This document shows, one piece after another, positions 29,372-37,522 of a DNA stretch of 64,000 nucleotides. The stretch is taken from positions 1 to 64,000 of the forward strand of contig NZ_JACCHQ010000019.1 of NCBI RefSeq assembly GCF_016031655.1. The letters run 5' to 3'. The stretch's first letter is position 1, and every line of letters begins with the position of its first letter. The translations under genes and the position numbers were made by a program. This stretch comes from Bradyrhizobium glycinis. Its GTDB lineage: Bacteria > Pseudomonadota > Alphaproteobacteria > Rhizobiales > Xanthobacteraceae. The notes beneath the pieces were generated by a model. The model worked only from the letters and a program-made list of their open reading frames with translations. It searched no databases and was not told the origin of the DNA.

Positions 29372-29530
29372 ATGGAAAAAGCAATCGCCTATGCCATCTC
29401 GGCGGCCCTCGTGGGCTTCGGTCTCTTGATCTTTTTCGCCGGTCTATCTTCCAGCTCGCCCGCTTTATGGACAATCGTCGCGCTGGTCCCGATCACGATC
29501 GGCATCGTGAGCGCCTTTGGTCCTGTGTGA
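29372..29530 (+). CDS. Small two-helix membrane protein (52 residues)
   Basis: A short ORF from the ATG at 29372 with two hydrophobic helices (IAYAISAALVGFGLLIFFAG and LWTIVALVPITIGIVSAF) separated by a Ser/Pro turn (LSSSSPA). There is no strong ribosome binding site, but the hydrophobic pattern and the charged N-terminus (MEKA) look selected. Nothing ties it to a function. Confidence 0.5.
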   Translation: MEKAIAYAISAALVGFGLLIFFAGLSSSSPALWTIVALVPITIGIVSAFGPV

Positions 29531-29629
29531 CTTGATGTGGAAACCAGGGCCTTAGGTCAGCGCGCCTGTATTTTCCGAATCGGGAAATCGTGTTCGCTCT
29601 CTCGTAGTTTCCAACCACAGGTGGCGCGC

Positions 29630-29788
29630 GTGAGCCATTTCGTCTCGATGCTTCTGCTTGCGACGGCCCTGATCCTGACGTTGTGCTTCGGAGTGGCAGC
29701 CTGGCGCCTCTCGGCAGACAAAGAGGCCGACATCACAGCCACGATTTCGCATCAGGAATACGGCTGGAGGCCAAGGCCCGGCAACTGA
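29630..29788 (+). CDS. Possible small membrane protein (52 residues), GTG start
   Basis: A GTG-started reading frame giving one strong membrane helix (LLLATALILTLCFGVAAW) and a polar tail. It follows the previous small membrane ORF by 100 bp. There is no convincing ribosome binding site and the start is uncertain, so this is a weak call. Confidence 0.35.
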   Translation: MSHFVSMLLLATALILTLCFGVAAWRLSADKEADITATISHQEYGWRPRPGN

Positions 29789-30031
29789 ACGACAGCATTC
29801 CGCCGGCCCGGCCCAGGCGATCGCGAGGCTGCGGGCAGGTTGCTGAAGCCGCGACCAGAACCACAACCAGCCGCGCGGCCCAACAGGTACGCAGGAACAA
29901 AGCGCTCTTTTCCAACTTGAGTCTGGCTGGCTCGTCGGCCGAACTGGCGGAGGCGACCCCAACCAGCCGGCATCACGTTTCCTGCGCATGGGTCCTCACG
30001 TCGTGGACGAAGAGCGCGACTGGAGGACGAC

Positions 30032-30379
30032 TTGCGGGTTCTTGTAGCCGAAGACGAAGACCTGATCCGAGACGTGGTGGTCGACATCCTGGAGACGCAC
30101 GGGCACGAGGTCATGGAAGCCGCCAGCGGTGAACGTGCGCTTCAGCTTTGTGCCGAAGCCGCGCCTGATCTGTTGTTCACCGACATCAGGTTGGCAGGTT
30201 CGCTGACGGGCTGGGATGTTGCTATCCAGTGCAGGGAATCCAACCCGCGCTTGCCGGTGATCTACGCCACCGGCTACACGCACGCCGCTCCGCGTCCGGT
30301 GTCAGGCAGCATCATGCTCCAGAAACCATTCGGGCTTGAACGCCTCCTGGAGGCGATGCAGTCGCTCGCGGGCAAGTAG
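30032..30379 (+). CDS. Single-domain response regulator
   Basis: A 115-residue stand-alone receiver domain: acidic pocket EDED near residues 7-10, phospho-acceptor Asp in LLFTDIRLAG (near residue 51), switch Thr in YATGY and the conserved Lys in MLQKPFG. There is no output domain, so it acts by protein contact or as a phosphate relay/sink. The start is a TTG at 30032 preceded by GGAGGACGAC; the strong ribosome binding site justifies this rare start. No histidine kinase is in the window. It sits in a region of small orphan genes. Confidence 0.85.
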   Translation: MRVLVAEDEDLIRDVVVDILETHGHEVMEAASGERALQLCAEAAPDLLFTDIRLAGSLTGWDVAIQCRESNPRLPVIYATGYTHAAPRPVSGSIMLQKPFGLERLLEAMQSLAGK

Positions 30380-30479
30380 CCACAACCATCTGTGGTCAAT
30401 GCTCCGCAGACTGACAATTGTTCGTCGTCAAGTTCGCCTCGGGGCAGGAACGAAGGGCCTTCCGGACGCTTTTGCAGGA

Positions 30480-30692
30480 ATGCCAAATGTCTCGCCCGGG
30501 ATGGTCAAGCCGCTGCGACTCGCTCTGTTGTATGGACACCTGGTCGCGCGCGGCGCGCGGCTGTATCATCCGGGCGGCTCGCATCCCGTGTGCAGCCTGT
30601 CATTGGCCAAGCAAATGGTCGCGGCAGGCTTGCTCCGCACCAATGGCGAGAGCTTCGAGCTGACGCAGGAAGGCCGGAGCTGCGCCGGTTGA
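30480..30692 (+). CDS. Small hypothetical protein, possibly winged-helix-like (70 residues)
   Basis: From the ATG at 30480 (GCAGGA just before it) the product reads as ordered protein: KPLRLALLYGHLVARGARLY, then SLSLAKQMVAAGLLRTNG and FELTQEGRS, a helix-helix-hairpin order like a small DNA-binding winged helix. An internal ATG at 30504 is an alternative start. It lies 100 bp after the response regulator on the same strand and could be part of the same transcript. Confidence 0.5.
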   Translation: MPNVSPGMVKPLRLALLYGHLVARGARLYHPGGSHPVCSLSLAKQMVAAGLLRTNGESFELTQEGRSCAG

Positions 30693-31098
30693 TGCACGCT
30701 GCGAGAGTTATGGGCGACCCGGTGGCTGGGGTATTGATGTTGTGGCGTGTGCGCCACCGGGCCTCGCCGATCCCAAGCCTGGGCTGGGCCGGAGATCGAC
30801 TACCAATAAGGTATGTGGCTCGTTCACCTGCGATTTGCGATCCGTCAAGTTCTATCAAAAGCGCGTAGGACGGGTCGAGCTCTTGCGAACGCATCACGCA
30901 TCGCGGTAAGCGCCAATTCTGATCCGCCATCGATCATCGGAGCGATCCTCAAAAGGGCCGCGGAGGGCTCCACCGAATTGGCGCTGCGACTTCCTCGCAA
31001 GCGAGCGCGCCAAATTCCGATAGAGTCCAGTAGTCGCCCCGAGATGAACTTCACGCGGCATGCGCCTATTGTGCCCTCCCGCTCCAGGCATTTTGGCC
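30693..31098. other. Gene-free interval with an inverted repeat
   Basis: About 400 bp without a supported gene. CCCGGTGGC (30718-30726) and GCCACCGGG (30753-30761) form a perfect 9-bp inverted repeat with a 26-nt spacer and no following T-run. Nothing else stands out. Confidence 0.45.
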
Positions 31099-31260
31099 AT
31101 GATTTGCGCAGCGAAGGACAGTCCGCCCGTTCTGATCTGCTCCAAGTGCAGACGGCCGATGACGTTCTTGGCGACGCTGCCGGCCATCTTCACGCTTCCC
31201 GCTGAGCATGCCTATCAGTGCCGTCCCTGTCTGCGGGTAGACACCATCCCGCTGGCCTGA
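31099..31260 (+). CDS. Small zinc-ribbon-like protein (53 residues)
   Basis: From the ATG at 31099 the product has CSKCRRPMTFL and, 30 residues later, YQCRPCLRVDT: two CxxC pairs in the spacing of a small zinc ribbon. The pattern CxxCxxPMxFxAT...P...F.LP is recognisable from many tiny Bradyrhizobium proteins of unknown function. The ribosome binding site is weak. Other small zinc-ribbon genes occur at 36697, 38830 and 47091. Confidence 0.55.
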   Translation: MICAAKDSPPVLICSKCRRPMTFLATLPAIFTLPAEHAYQCRPCLRVDTIPLA

Positions 31261-31422
31261 AACCGGGGTGGCCGTGACGGCGCGCTCGACGATTGCACCG
31301 GTGCGTCCAATTGCCCCGCACTGCTAGTGCCTGGCATCTGCGGCTGCTCCAGGAGCCCACCCCATAAACCCGCTGACATCCCGCCGGAAACGTGTACGCT
31401 TCACCGAAACCGGAGGAACGGC

Positions 31423-31593
31423 ATGTTTGAAATCCAGGGTTTCGACACGGCGGGCATCGTCAGCCTCAAGCGGCCTTCACTCGCGGCGGCCCTCAGGAAG
31501 GCCCGAGAGCTGGTCGAGGACGGCTGCTGGGACGTTCAGGTCGTTGATCCCACAGGCCGCATCTACACCTCGTTCGAGGAGCAAGCTGCTTAG
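31423..31593 (+). CDS. Small soluble hypothetical protein (56 residues)
   Basis: The ATG at 31423 is preceded by CGGAGGAAC, an excellent ribosome binding site. The product (MFEIQGFDTAGIVSLKRPSL, then KARELVEDGCWDVQVVDPTG and RIYTSFEE) looks like a compact beta-alpha-beta fold of the kind seen in small orphan rhizobial proteins. It is convergent with the coiled-coil membrane protein gene ending at 31604. Function unknown. Confidence 0.7.
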   Translation: MFEIQGFDTAGIVSLKRPSLAAALRKARELVEDGCWDVQVVDPTGRIYTSFEEQAA

Positions 31594-31603
31594 CTCGCCA
31601 GCC

Positions 31604-32266
31604 TCAGCTATCCGGCGTGGCGGCCGGCACGGTCAGCGGAGCGCCGCCCACCGACACCGGCCCCAGCGGCTGGACCTCTCGCACCATCCGCTTGCGCATG
31701 GCGGCGGGAAGTCCGTAGCGGGCATTCGACCTTCGAATGGATGACGTGACGTCCGACATCATCGTGCTTTGCAGCGCATCGACCTTTGCCATCAAGGTCG
31801 ACAGCTGCGAGGAGATCTTCTTCACGTCGATCCGCTCGTCCGTGATGCTCTGTCGCAGCGACAGCAGCAGCATTGAATCCTGCTGCAGCAGAACCGAGTT
31901 CTGATCCGCGGCCTGATTGTTCTGCTGCAGCAACGCGGTGTGTTGCTGCTGGGCCGCCTGAATGTCCTTCAGCGCAGCGATGACGGGGTCCGGCTTTGGC
32001 TCCGGCGTTTCGAGGCGCGGAAGCAGCTCGGCCAGGCGACCGACGTTCAGCGAGGAAAGATCCGCCGGCGAGGTGTAGATGGCCGCCGCCCCGTTGATGG
32101 CGAGCGCACAGAGCGCAAAGGCCATGATCGATTTGCGGCTGGACCGCTTGACCGGCTCCGTGGCTTCGGGAGTTTCGGATTGCTGCGCTGCCGCGGCGTC
32201 GGCCAGTGCGACGGCGTCGAGTTCTTCGGCAAAGCTTGCCGTTTCGAATGTCGTGGTCACGTGCAT
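31604..32266 (-). CDS. Single-pass membrane protein with coiled coil
   Basis: A 220-residue protein: an acidic, Ala-rich cytoplasmic N-terminus, a basic patch (KRSSRKS), one membrane helix (IMAFALCALAINGAAAIY), then an extended helical region rich in Gln (DIQAAQQQHTALLQQNNQAA) with heptad-like spacing, and a Pro/Val tail. I use the ATG at 32266; the frame could begin at a TTG at 32275. The topology (short inside, long periplasmic coiled coil) suggests an envelope structural or sensing role. No family recognised. Confidence 0.7.
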   Translation of the reverse strand: MHVTTTFETASFAEELDAVALADAAAAQQSETPEATEPVKRSSRKSIMAFALCALAINGAAAIYTSPADLSSLNVGRLAELLPRLETPEPKPDPVIAALKDIQAAQQQHTALLQQNNQAADQNSVLLQQDSMLLLSLRQSITDERIDVKKISSQLSTLMAKVDALQSTMMSDVTSSIRRSNARYGLPAAMRKRMVREVQPLGPVSVGGAPLTVPAATPDS

Positions 32267-32697
32267 GGACCCCAATGAGCGAGCAACGGGCAGCCGCCCT
32301 TGGAACGTCCTCGCGACGAGTCCTTGTACGCAGCACCCTTACACAACTGCCTCAAATTGTGAGCATTCTGAATTAATTCCACGTTAGCGGCCGAGACCGG
32401 CGCCCCCGGCCGATTACGGATCTGCAAACTCCTCGCCGCGTCCGGCCAACACCCGTCCTCGCAACGGATTTTCCGAAGTTCGTATCATGCCAGCGTTTTG
32501 CCCGACATATCAACGGCCCATTGTCAGGGTTTCGTCATGACGCACCGGATGGAGAAACCCAAGCTGATCCGGTCATGTGCCAGCGCGTGCCTGGAACCAC
32601 GCCATCGGTCCAACCGAAGTTTCCGCTGTTACAGAACGCATTGCTGCGCAAGCACTTAGCTACTGTGCATGGGGTTGTTTTCGCACTTTTTGATGTC
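32267..32697. other. Intergenic stretch between two minus-strand genes
   Basis: About 430 bp that should contain the promoter of the membrane coiled-coil gene and the 3' end of the mfd-like gene. I see a lower-GC patch around 32345-32385 but no gene, hairpin-plus-T-run or repeat. Confidence 0.4.
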
Positions 32698-35600
32698 CTA
32701 CCCCTCGTCCAGCAGCTCGAACAGCTCCTCCACCCGCTCGAACGGCGCATCGCGCATTGGGCTGTGATAGACGACGCGGTCGCCGTCGCGTTGCAGCGAT
32801 TTGCCCCGCGATTTGCGCAAGCGTCCGGGCAGGAACGTCGCGGCCGCAGCTTCAGGGCCGACGTCGAGGCGGATGATGCCGCGTCGCTTGCATTCGATCC
32901 TGAGCTTGGCCGCGGCGAAGAAGTCGCGCGCGAGCTTCGGCAAGGGTCCGAAGCGGCGGGAGGTTTCCTCCTCGAGGTCGTCGAGATCGTCCTCGTCGTT
33001 GCATCGTGCGGCGCGGGCATAGAGCTCGAGCCGCACCGGCTCGGACTGCACATAGCTCTCGGGCAGCATGTCCCCGACCGGCAGGTTGAGGTCGGGCACC
33101 CACAGCGCAGCCTGCTGCTCGTCGGTCTTCTCCGAGGCCATTTTCAGCAGGTGGCTATAGAGCACGGGCCCGAACACCTGGACGTGGCCGGATTGCTCCT
33201 CTGAGAACAAATCGCCCGCCCCTCGCAGATCCAGGTCGCGCTCGCTGATGGCAAAGCCCGCGCCCGGCCGGCTGAACTCCTCGAGTACGGCGAGGCGCTT
33301 CTCGGATTGCCCGGACTCCGTCTCGGTCAAAAGATGCGCGAAGGCGCGGATGCCGCCGCGACCGACGCGTCCGCGCAGCTGGTGCAGCTGGGCGAGGCCG
33401 AACTTTTCCGGCCAGCACACCACGATGGTGTTGGCGCGGGGAATGTCGAGGCCGCTCTCGACGATGTTGGTCGCGAGCAGGACGTCGGCATGGCCTTCGA
33501 CGAAGCTCATCATGCGGTCGTCGATCTCGTCGGCCGCCAGCCTGCCGTGCAGGCAGACGATGCGAAGGTCAGGTGCCACGGCCCGCACCCGCGCCAGCAT
33601 GGGATCGAGATCCTGGATACGCGGGCAGATCAGGAAGCTTTGGCCGTGGCGGCGCTGCTCGCGCAGCAGCGCCGAGGCGATCGCCGCATCCGACAGCGGG
33701 GCGATCCGGGTCGCGACCGGAAGCCGGTGCACCGGGGGCGAAGCGATCACGCTGAGATCGCGGAAGCCGGCAAGGCCGGCGGCCAGCGTCCGCGGGATCG
33801 GCGTCGCGCTCATCATCAGCACATGGACGTTCTTGGCGAGCCCTGCGAGCTTGGCCTTCTCCGCCGCGCCAAAATGCTGCTCCTCATCGACGATGACGAG
33901 GCCGAGATCGTCGAACCTGACGTCCTTGCCCGTAAGCGCCTGCGTGCCGATCACGACCTTGATCAGGCCGCTGCGCAGGCCCTCCTTGGTCTCCCGCAGC
34001 GCCGCGCCCGAGGTCGCGCGCGACAGGTTGCCGACCTCGATGCCGAACGGCGCAAAGCGCTTCTGGAACGTGGCGACGTGCTGGCGCGCCAGCACCGTCG
34101 TCGGCACCGCGACCGCCACCTGCTTGCCCGACAGCACCACCGCGGCCGCAGCGCGCAGCGCCACCTCGGTCTTGCCGAAGCCGACGTCGCCGCAGATCAC
34201 CCGGTCCATTGGATGGCCGGATGCGAGATCGTCCAGCACGTCTCGGATCGCCTGGGCCTGGTCGATGGTCGTGAAGTAAGGAAAGCGCGCGACGAACTTC
34301 TCGTAGGCCGATCCCGGCGGCACCAGCTTTTCGCCGCGCCGGCGCCGGCGCTGGCTGATGTGCTTGGCAAGCGCCTTGCCCGCGATCTGGATCTCGCGCT
34401 CGGCCTCGCTGCGGCGCGCCCACCATGTGCTGCCGTCCGCCTTGTCGAGTGAAAGCCTACCGAGCTCGGCGGCGTAAGGCCACATCAAGGCGAGATCGGG
34501 CGGCGGCACCAGCACCGCATTGTCGCCGGCGAACTTCAGGCGGATCATCTCGCGCATCGCGCCGCCGCCGGTATTGACGGTCTGCAGGCCGTCGAGCACG
34601 GCAAGGCCGCGCTGGAGATGAACGACCACCGTGCCCTGCTCCGGCGCATCGGCATGGTCGAAGGCCGCGCTCCAGGCGCGCGCCATCGGCTGCGGATGAT
34701 GCGCGCGGCTGCCGAGCACGTCGGACGCCGTCACCACGACCAGAGGCTTCTTCGCCGGCACGACGAAGCCGGCATCGAGATCGGCGAGCAGCGCCATCTC
34801 GCCGCCCCGCCCGCGCGCCGCCTCCTCCCAGTTCTCGCAGCGCTCCGCCTTGACCCCACTCATCCGCTCCATCACGCGCAGATCGTCCTCGTGCGCGGCG
34901 ACGAGGATCAGCCGCGACCCGGCCCGACGCGTCTCCTCGACGAAGCCACGCAACGCCTTCCGGGAGGATGTCAGCTTCGAAAATTCCGGGATGGCCTGGA
35001 ACGACGCCGTCCGCGGCAGCACCTTGATGCCCTTGGAGAGCCGCTTCCAATCGCTGCGCCCGAGATATTCGCGCTCCCGCTCGCTGCGGGGCGCGGCCTC
35101 CTCGATCGTATCGAGCCATCCGTCGGCGTGCGACGGCACGCCTGCATCGGCGATCCATTTGGCGCCCGCGCAATAGTCGAACAGGCTCGCGCGCTTGCCG
35201 CCTTTGCCGGCGAGGCCGAGCCGCTCCGACATGGGATCGACGAGCAGTTCCCTGGTCTCGAAGATAATCCTGTGCTCATGCGGGTCGAAGGCCACGATCC
35301 GCTTGATCGTGTGCTGCGAATGCTCGATCCGGAACGGCCCCAGCGCGCCCGCGGGAAATATCTCGAAGGTCTGGCCGTGGAACAGCGCCCCGCCCGGATA
35401 GTCCGGCTCATCGTCGAGATCGTAACCTAGGGATTGGAGGCGGGTCTCGAGGTCGTGCTCGGAGAAAGTGCCGCCCACTTTCAAGCTCAGACTGAGGCGC
35501 GACAGGCTGGCCGGCGGTGGCATCCGCTCCATCACCGCTTCCGCCGTCGATACCAGAAACACCGGATTCTTGGATTTCGCAAGACGCCTCAGCACGGAGG

Positions 35601-35901
35601 CTCTGCGCCCCGCGAGCTCGTGCGACGGCTCCAGCTGATCGAACGGCAAGGTGTTCAGGCGCGGAAACACCAGCACCTCGCAGGCGGGGTCGAGCGCGTG
35701 AATGACGCTGCCGAGCCGCTCCGCCCTGTTCTCGCTTTCGGCGAGAAAGACGATGCCGCTGCGTCCGGACTGCTTCCATTGTGCAAGCAGATGAAGGGCC
35801 ATCATGCCGAGGGGCGACGAAGACGAGATCGTGGCGCGCTGCGATCCTTTGCTCTTCTTCGGCGGCTTCTTGGCCACCCTTGCCTTCCTGGAAAGCCTCA
35901 C
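32698..35901 (-). CDS. Second Mfd-like (transcription-repair coupling factor-type) helicase
   Basis: A 1067-residue paralogue of Mfd. It keeps a UvrB-like N-terminal region (FPRLNTLPFDQLEPSHE), a full RecG-type motor (Walker A GDVGFGKTEVALR near residue 569, DEEQHFGAAEK near 669, QLRGRVGRGG) and a TRCF-type C-terminus. The polymerase-interaction region near residue 422 is diverged: HVDHGIGRFIGLQ in Mfd is HLQRGLAVLDGLQ here, with a further loss of the conserved LPVEN pattern (VPPPDLALMW). The start is a GTG at 35901 with a very basic N-terminus; an ATG at 35805 is possible. Its role is unknown; it may remodel a different complex from the one Mfd acts on, or act without RNA polymerase. Confidence 0.88.
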   Translation of the reverse strand: MRLSRKARVAKKPPKKSKGSQRATISSSSPLGMMALHLLAQWKQSGRSGIVFLAESENRAERLGSVIHALDPACEVLVFPRLNTLPFDQLEPSHELAGRRASVLRRLAKSKNPVFLVSTAEAVMERMPPPASLSRLSLSLKVGGTFSEHDLETRLQSLGYDLDDEPDYPGGALFHGQTFEIFPAGALGPFRIEHSQHTIKRIVAFDPHEHRIIFETRELLVDPMSERLGLAGKGGKRASLFDYCAGAKWIADAGVPSHADGWLDTIEEAAPRSEREREYLGRSDWKRLSKGIKVLPRTASFQAIPEFSKLTSSRKALRGFVEETRRAGSRLILVAAHEDDLRVMERMSGVKAERCENWEEAARGRGGEMALLADLDAGFVVPAKKPLVVVTASDVLGSRAHHPQPMARAWSAAFDHADAPEQGTVVVHLQRGLAVLDGLQTVNTGGGAMREMIRLKFAGDNAVLVPPPDLALMWPYAAELGRLSLDKADGSTWWARRSEAEREIQIAGKALAKHISQRRRRRGEKLVPPGSAYEKFVARFPYFTTIDQAQAIRDVLDDLASGHPMDRVICGDVGFGKTEVALRAAAAVVLSGKQVAVAVPTTVLARQHVATFQKRFAPFGIEVGNLSRATSGAALRETKEGLRSGLIKVVIGTQALTGKDVRFDDLGLVIVDEEQHFGAAEKAKLAGLAKNVHVLMMSATPIPRTLAAGLAGFRDLSVIASPPVHRLPVATRIAPLSDAAIASALLREQRRHGQSFLICPRIQDLDPMLARVRAVAPDLRIVCLHGRLAADEIDDRMMSFVEGHADVLLATNIVESGLDIPRANTIVVCWPEKFGLAQLHQLRGRVGRGGIRAFAHLLTETESGQSEKRLAVLEEFSRPGAGFAISERDLDLRGAGDLFSEEQSGHVQVFGPVLYSHLLKMASEKTDEQQAALWVPDLNLPVGDMLPESYVQSEPVRLELYARAARCNDEDDLDDLEEETSRRFGPLPKLARDFFAAAKLRIECKRRGIIRLDVGPEAAAATFLPGRLRKSRGKSLQRDGDRVVYHSPMRDAPFERVEELFELLDEG

Positions 35902-36080
35902 TTGGACCCGTTTCTGCTCTTAAACTGCCGCAAACTGAATGCGAGCCGCCTTGCCCCTCGAATCGGCAGCTCGCCGCCATGCATATGGGATTTGTCCTGC
36001 GAACGCACCCTCTTCGACAACGTTCGAGGCGGCGGCGCGATCCCTTTCGATCTGCTCTTGGCCGTGACAATGGAGGCACG

Positions 36081-36113
36081 AAAAAGCCCCAGCGCTTGGA
36101 GCCACGCTGGGGC
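36081..36113 (-). terminator. Minus-strand intrinsic terminator upstream of the mfd-like gene
   Basis: GCCCCAGCG (36086-36094) and CGCTGGGGC (36105-36113) pair perfectly; on the minus strand the hairpin is followed by TTTTT (A-run 36081-36085). No gene on that strand ends just before it, so it either ends a short untranslated or leader transcript starting within 36114-36200 or insulates the mfd-like gene 180 bp downstream. Confidence 0.75.
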
Positions 36114-36175
36114 GTTCGTTCGAAATGAATCGGTTAAGCAATGACGTCTTCATAGCAGCGGTTTCGCCGCGCGCT

Positions 36176-36191
36176 TGTGAACTGGTTCACA
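36176..36191. promoter_or_regulatory. CRP/FNR-type consensus site TGTGA-N6-TCACA
   Basis: TGTGAACTGGTTCACA matches the canonical CRP half-sites exactly and is a 7-bp perfect inverted repeat around two central bases. It lies about 120 bp upstream of the small secreted-protein gene at 36297 (plus strand) and 60-90 bp upstream of the minus-strand terminator at 36081. Which transcript it controls is unclear. The rest of 35902-36296 shows no gene. Confidence 0.55.
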
Positions 36192-36296
36192 CGCCGTGCC
36201 GGAGGCGCTCCGACCTGGCCGGAACTGGCTACCGCATCGCCCGGTTTGAGCGCGTGCACGCCGCGCGCTAAGATGCGCGCTTTGACGGAGGCTCAT

Positions 36297-36542
36297 TTGA
36301 AACCATTCATTTTCATCTTCATCGGCGCCGTCGCGCTGCTTGCTACGGTCCCCGCTCACGCACAGACCTTGGTCGATCCCAACAAGGTCGCTCCCGAATA
36401 CCGCGAGGCGGCCGAGAAGCGCCGGGCCGAGCAGCTGCGTCAGCGCGAATGCGCGCGGCAGGCCGATCTCGAGAAGGTGTTGCCGAGGGACCGCACCGCC
36501 TTTCTCAACCATTGCCTGGAGACGATGGCGGCCAAGCAATAA
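36297..36542 (+). CDS. Small secreted protein with PsiF-like C-terminus
   Basis: An 81-residue protein. GGAGG lies five bases before the TTG at 36297, which I take as the start: it yields a clean signal peptide (MKPFIFIFIGAVALLATVPA, HAQ cleavage). An in-frame ATG at 36273 is the alternative. The mature part is helical and charged, ending in RECARQADLEKVLPRDRTAF and LNHCLETM, which recalls the paired-cysteine PsiF repeat (Cys...Ala...Gly-Asp-Arg...Phe...Cys-Leu). Periplasmic; function unknown. Confidence 0.7.
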   Translation: MKPFIFIFIGAVALLATVPAHAQTLVDPNKVAPEYREAAEKRRAEQLRQRECARQADLEKVLPRDRTAFLNHCLETMAAKQ

Positions 36543-36696
36543 CGGCTGGCCGACGGTTCGAACCGGCGTCGTTCGCGACGAGCCGATCGCTCCGCCGCGC
36601 GACGTCTGTCGGCATCCGGCCACGAGGGCATTCAAGCTTTCTTCAGACATTTCGGATCAGCTGACGATCCATTTTCAAAGTGATTGTTATCCGCGC

Positions 36697-36981
36697 ATGA
36701 GTTCAGTCCAGATTCAGTGCACGCGGTGCAAGAACGTGTTTCGCGATCGCGCCGGGCGGTTGCAGGACGGCTATTCCAGGCAATGTCCGAGCTGCGAAGT
36801 CGTGCTGTTCTTCGCCGAGGACTCGCAACATCCTTTCATCAAGCGGGCGATGCGCGATGCGCGCCAGGTCCGCAAGGAGATGCGGGAGCTCCAGGCTGCG
36901 AAGCTTGCCGCACCCGAGCCGGAGGTGGCGCAGTCGAGGAGATTTGCCGGACGGACGCGATCGGTGGCGCGGGAGGACTAG
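36697..36981 (+). CDS. Small zinc-ribbon protein with basic C-terminal helix (94 residues)
   Basis: The product opens SSVQIQCTRCKNVFRDRA and has CPSCEVVLFF 20 residues later, so two CxxC knuckles form a probable zinc ribbon; a basic helical tail (KRAMRDARQVRKEMRELQAA) follows. This looks like a small nucleic-acid- or protein-binding factor. It is convergent with the NUDIX gene, stopping 5 bp from it. No name assigned. Confidence 0.72.
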   Translation: MSSVQIQCTRCKNVFRDRAGRLQDGYSRQCPSCEVVLFFAEDSQHPFIKRAMRDARQVRKEMRELQAAKLAAPEPEVAQSRRFAGRTRSVARED

Positions 36982-36985
36982 CGGC

Positions 36986-37378
36986 TCAGCTTCGCCGCCG
37001 CTTGCGCGGAAACAGGCGGTCGCGGATGTAGCGCGAGGTCGCCGTCAGGCGGATGCCGCGGGGCTTGTGCCAGGCGGCGCGGTCGATCTCCTTCTTGTCG
37101 CCGATCGCCAGCCTGCCCTTGGCGGACTTGGCGATGAAGATCGCGTCGCTCATCTTGCGGCCGGAGCGCTTGTTCCTCGCCTTCACTTCCTTCCAGAGGC
37201 TGATCCTGCCGAGCTTCAGCTTGGGCAATTCCTCCTTGATCTCCCGCCGCAGGCAATCCTTCTCCGACTCGTGCCCACGCTTGCGGCCGCCAGGAAACAT
37301 CCACAGGCCGTCCGACCGGCGTCTGACCAACAATACCTTGCCGCGCCTGGCGGCAACTAGCTTGGAAGACTTTGCCAT
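36986..37378 (-). CDS. NUDIX hydrolase
   Basis: A 130-residue NUDIX domain protein. The Nudix box is complete: G-x5-E-x7-REIKEEL in GRKRGHESEKDCLRREIKEE, which binds the metal and hydrolyses a nucleoside-diphosphate-linked substrate. Surrounding residues (KVLLVRRRSDGLWMFPGG) fit the fold. The protein is small and very basic (C-terminus FPRKRRRS), unusual for housekeeping members such as MutT. The start at 37378 gives MAKSSKLVAARRG. A perfect inverted repeat 37 bp upstream may be its operator. Confidence 0.88.
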   Translation of the reverse strand: MAKSSKLVAARRGKVLLVRRRSDGLWMFPGGRKRGHESEKDCLRREIKEELPKLKLGRISLWKEVKARNKRSGRKMSDAIFIAKSAKGRLAIGDKKEIDRAAWHKPRGIRLTATSRYIRDRLFPRKRRRS

Positions 37379-37414
37379 TGGCGCCGTTATCGAAAACAGA
37401 ATCGGCTCAATGGT

Positions 37415-37440
37415 AACTTGTCTAGTCGAACAGACAAGTT
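37415..37440. promoter_or_regulatory. Perfect 9-bp inverted repeat upstream of the NUDIX gene
   Basis: AACTTGTCT (37415-37423) and AGACAAGTT (37432-37440) are exact complements separated by 8 nt, centred about 50 bp upstream of the NUDIX start. The size and spacing are those of a TetR-type operator. No TetR gene is adjacent. Confidence 0.5.
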
Positions 37441-37522
37441 GGCGGCGCCCCTTGATCACAGGCCGAACCGAACCGATTCCGGTGCGGCATGGCGGGCAGA
37501 CCGCACGCTGGCCGGCGCGAGA

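Noticed and set aside
26440..31600. A duplicated tRNA-Lys 3' end marking the far attachment site of an island
   Set aside because: Reading by eye, I found no second copy of the GGTTCGAGCCCCAGCG end, so island boundaries remain undefined; a proper search is needed.
28257..31600. CRISPR array or phage remnant in the gene-poor region
   Set aside because: No regularly spaced direct repeats and no phage structural, integrase or cas genes are present.
36150..36650. A 166-codon minus-strand ORF opposite the small secreted protein
   Set aside because: Composition is that of an antisense shadow; the opposite frame has a signal peptide and a good ribosome binding site.
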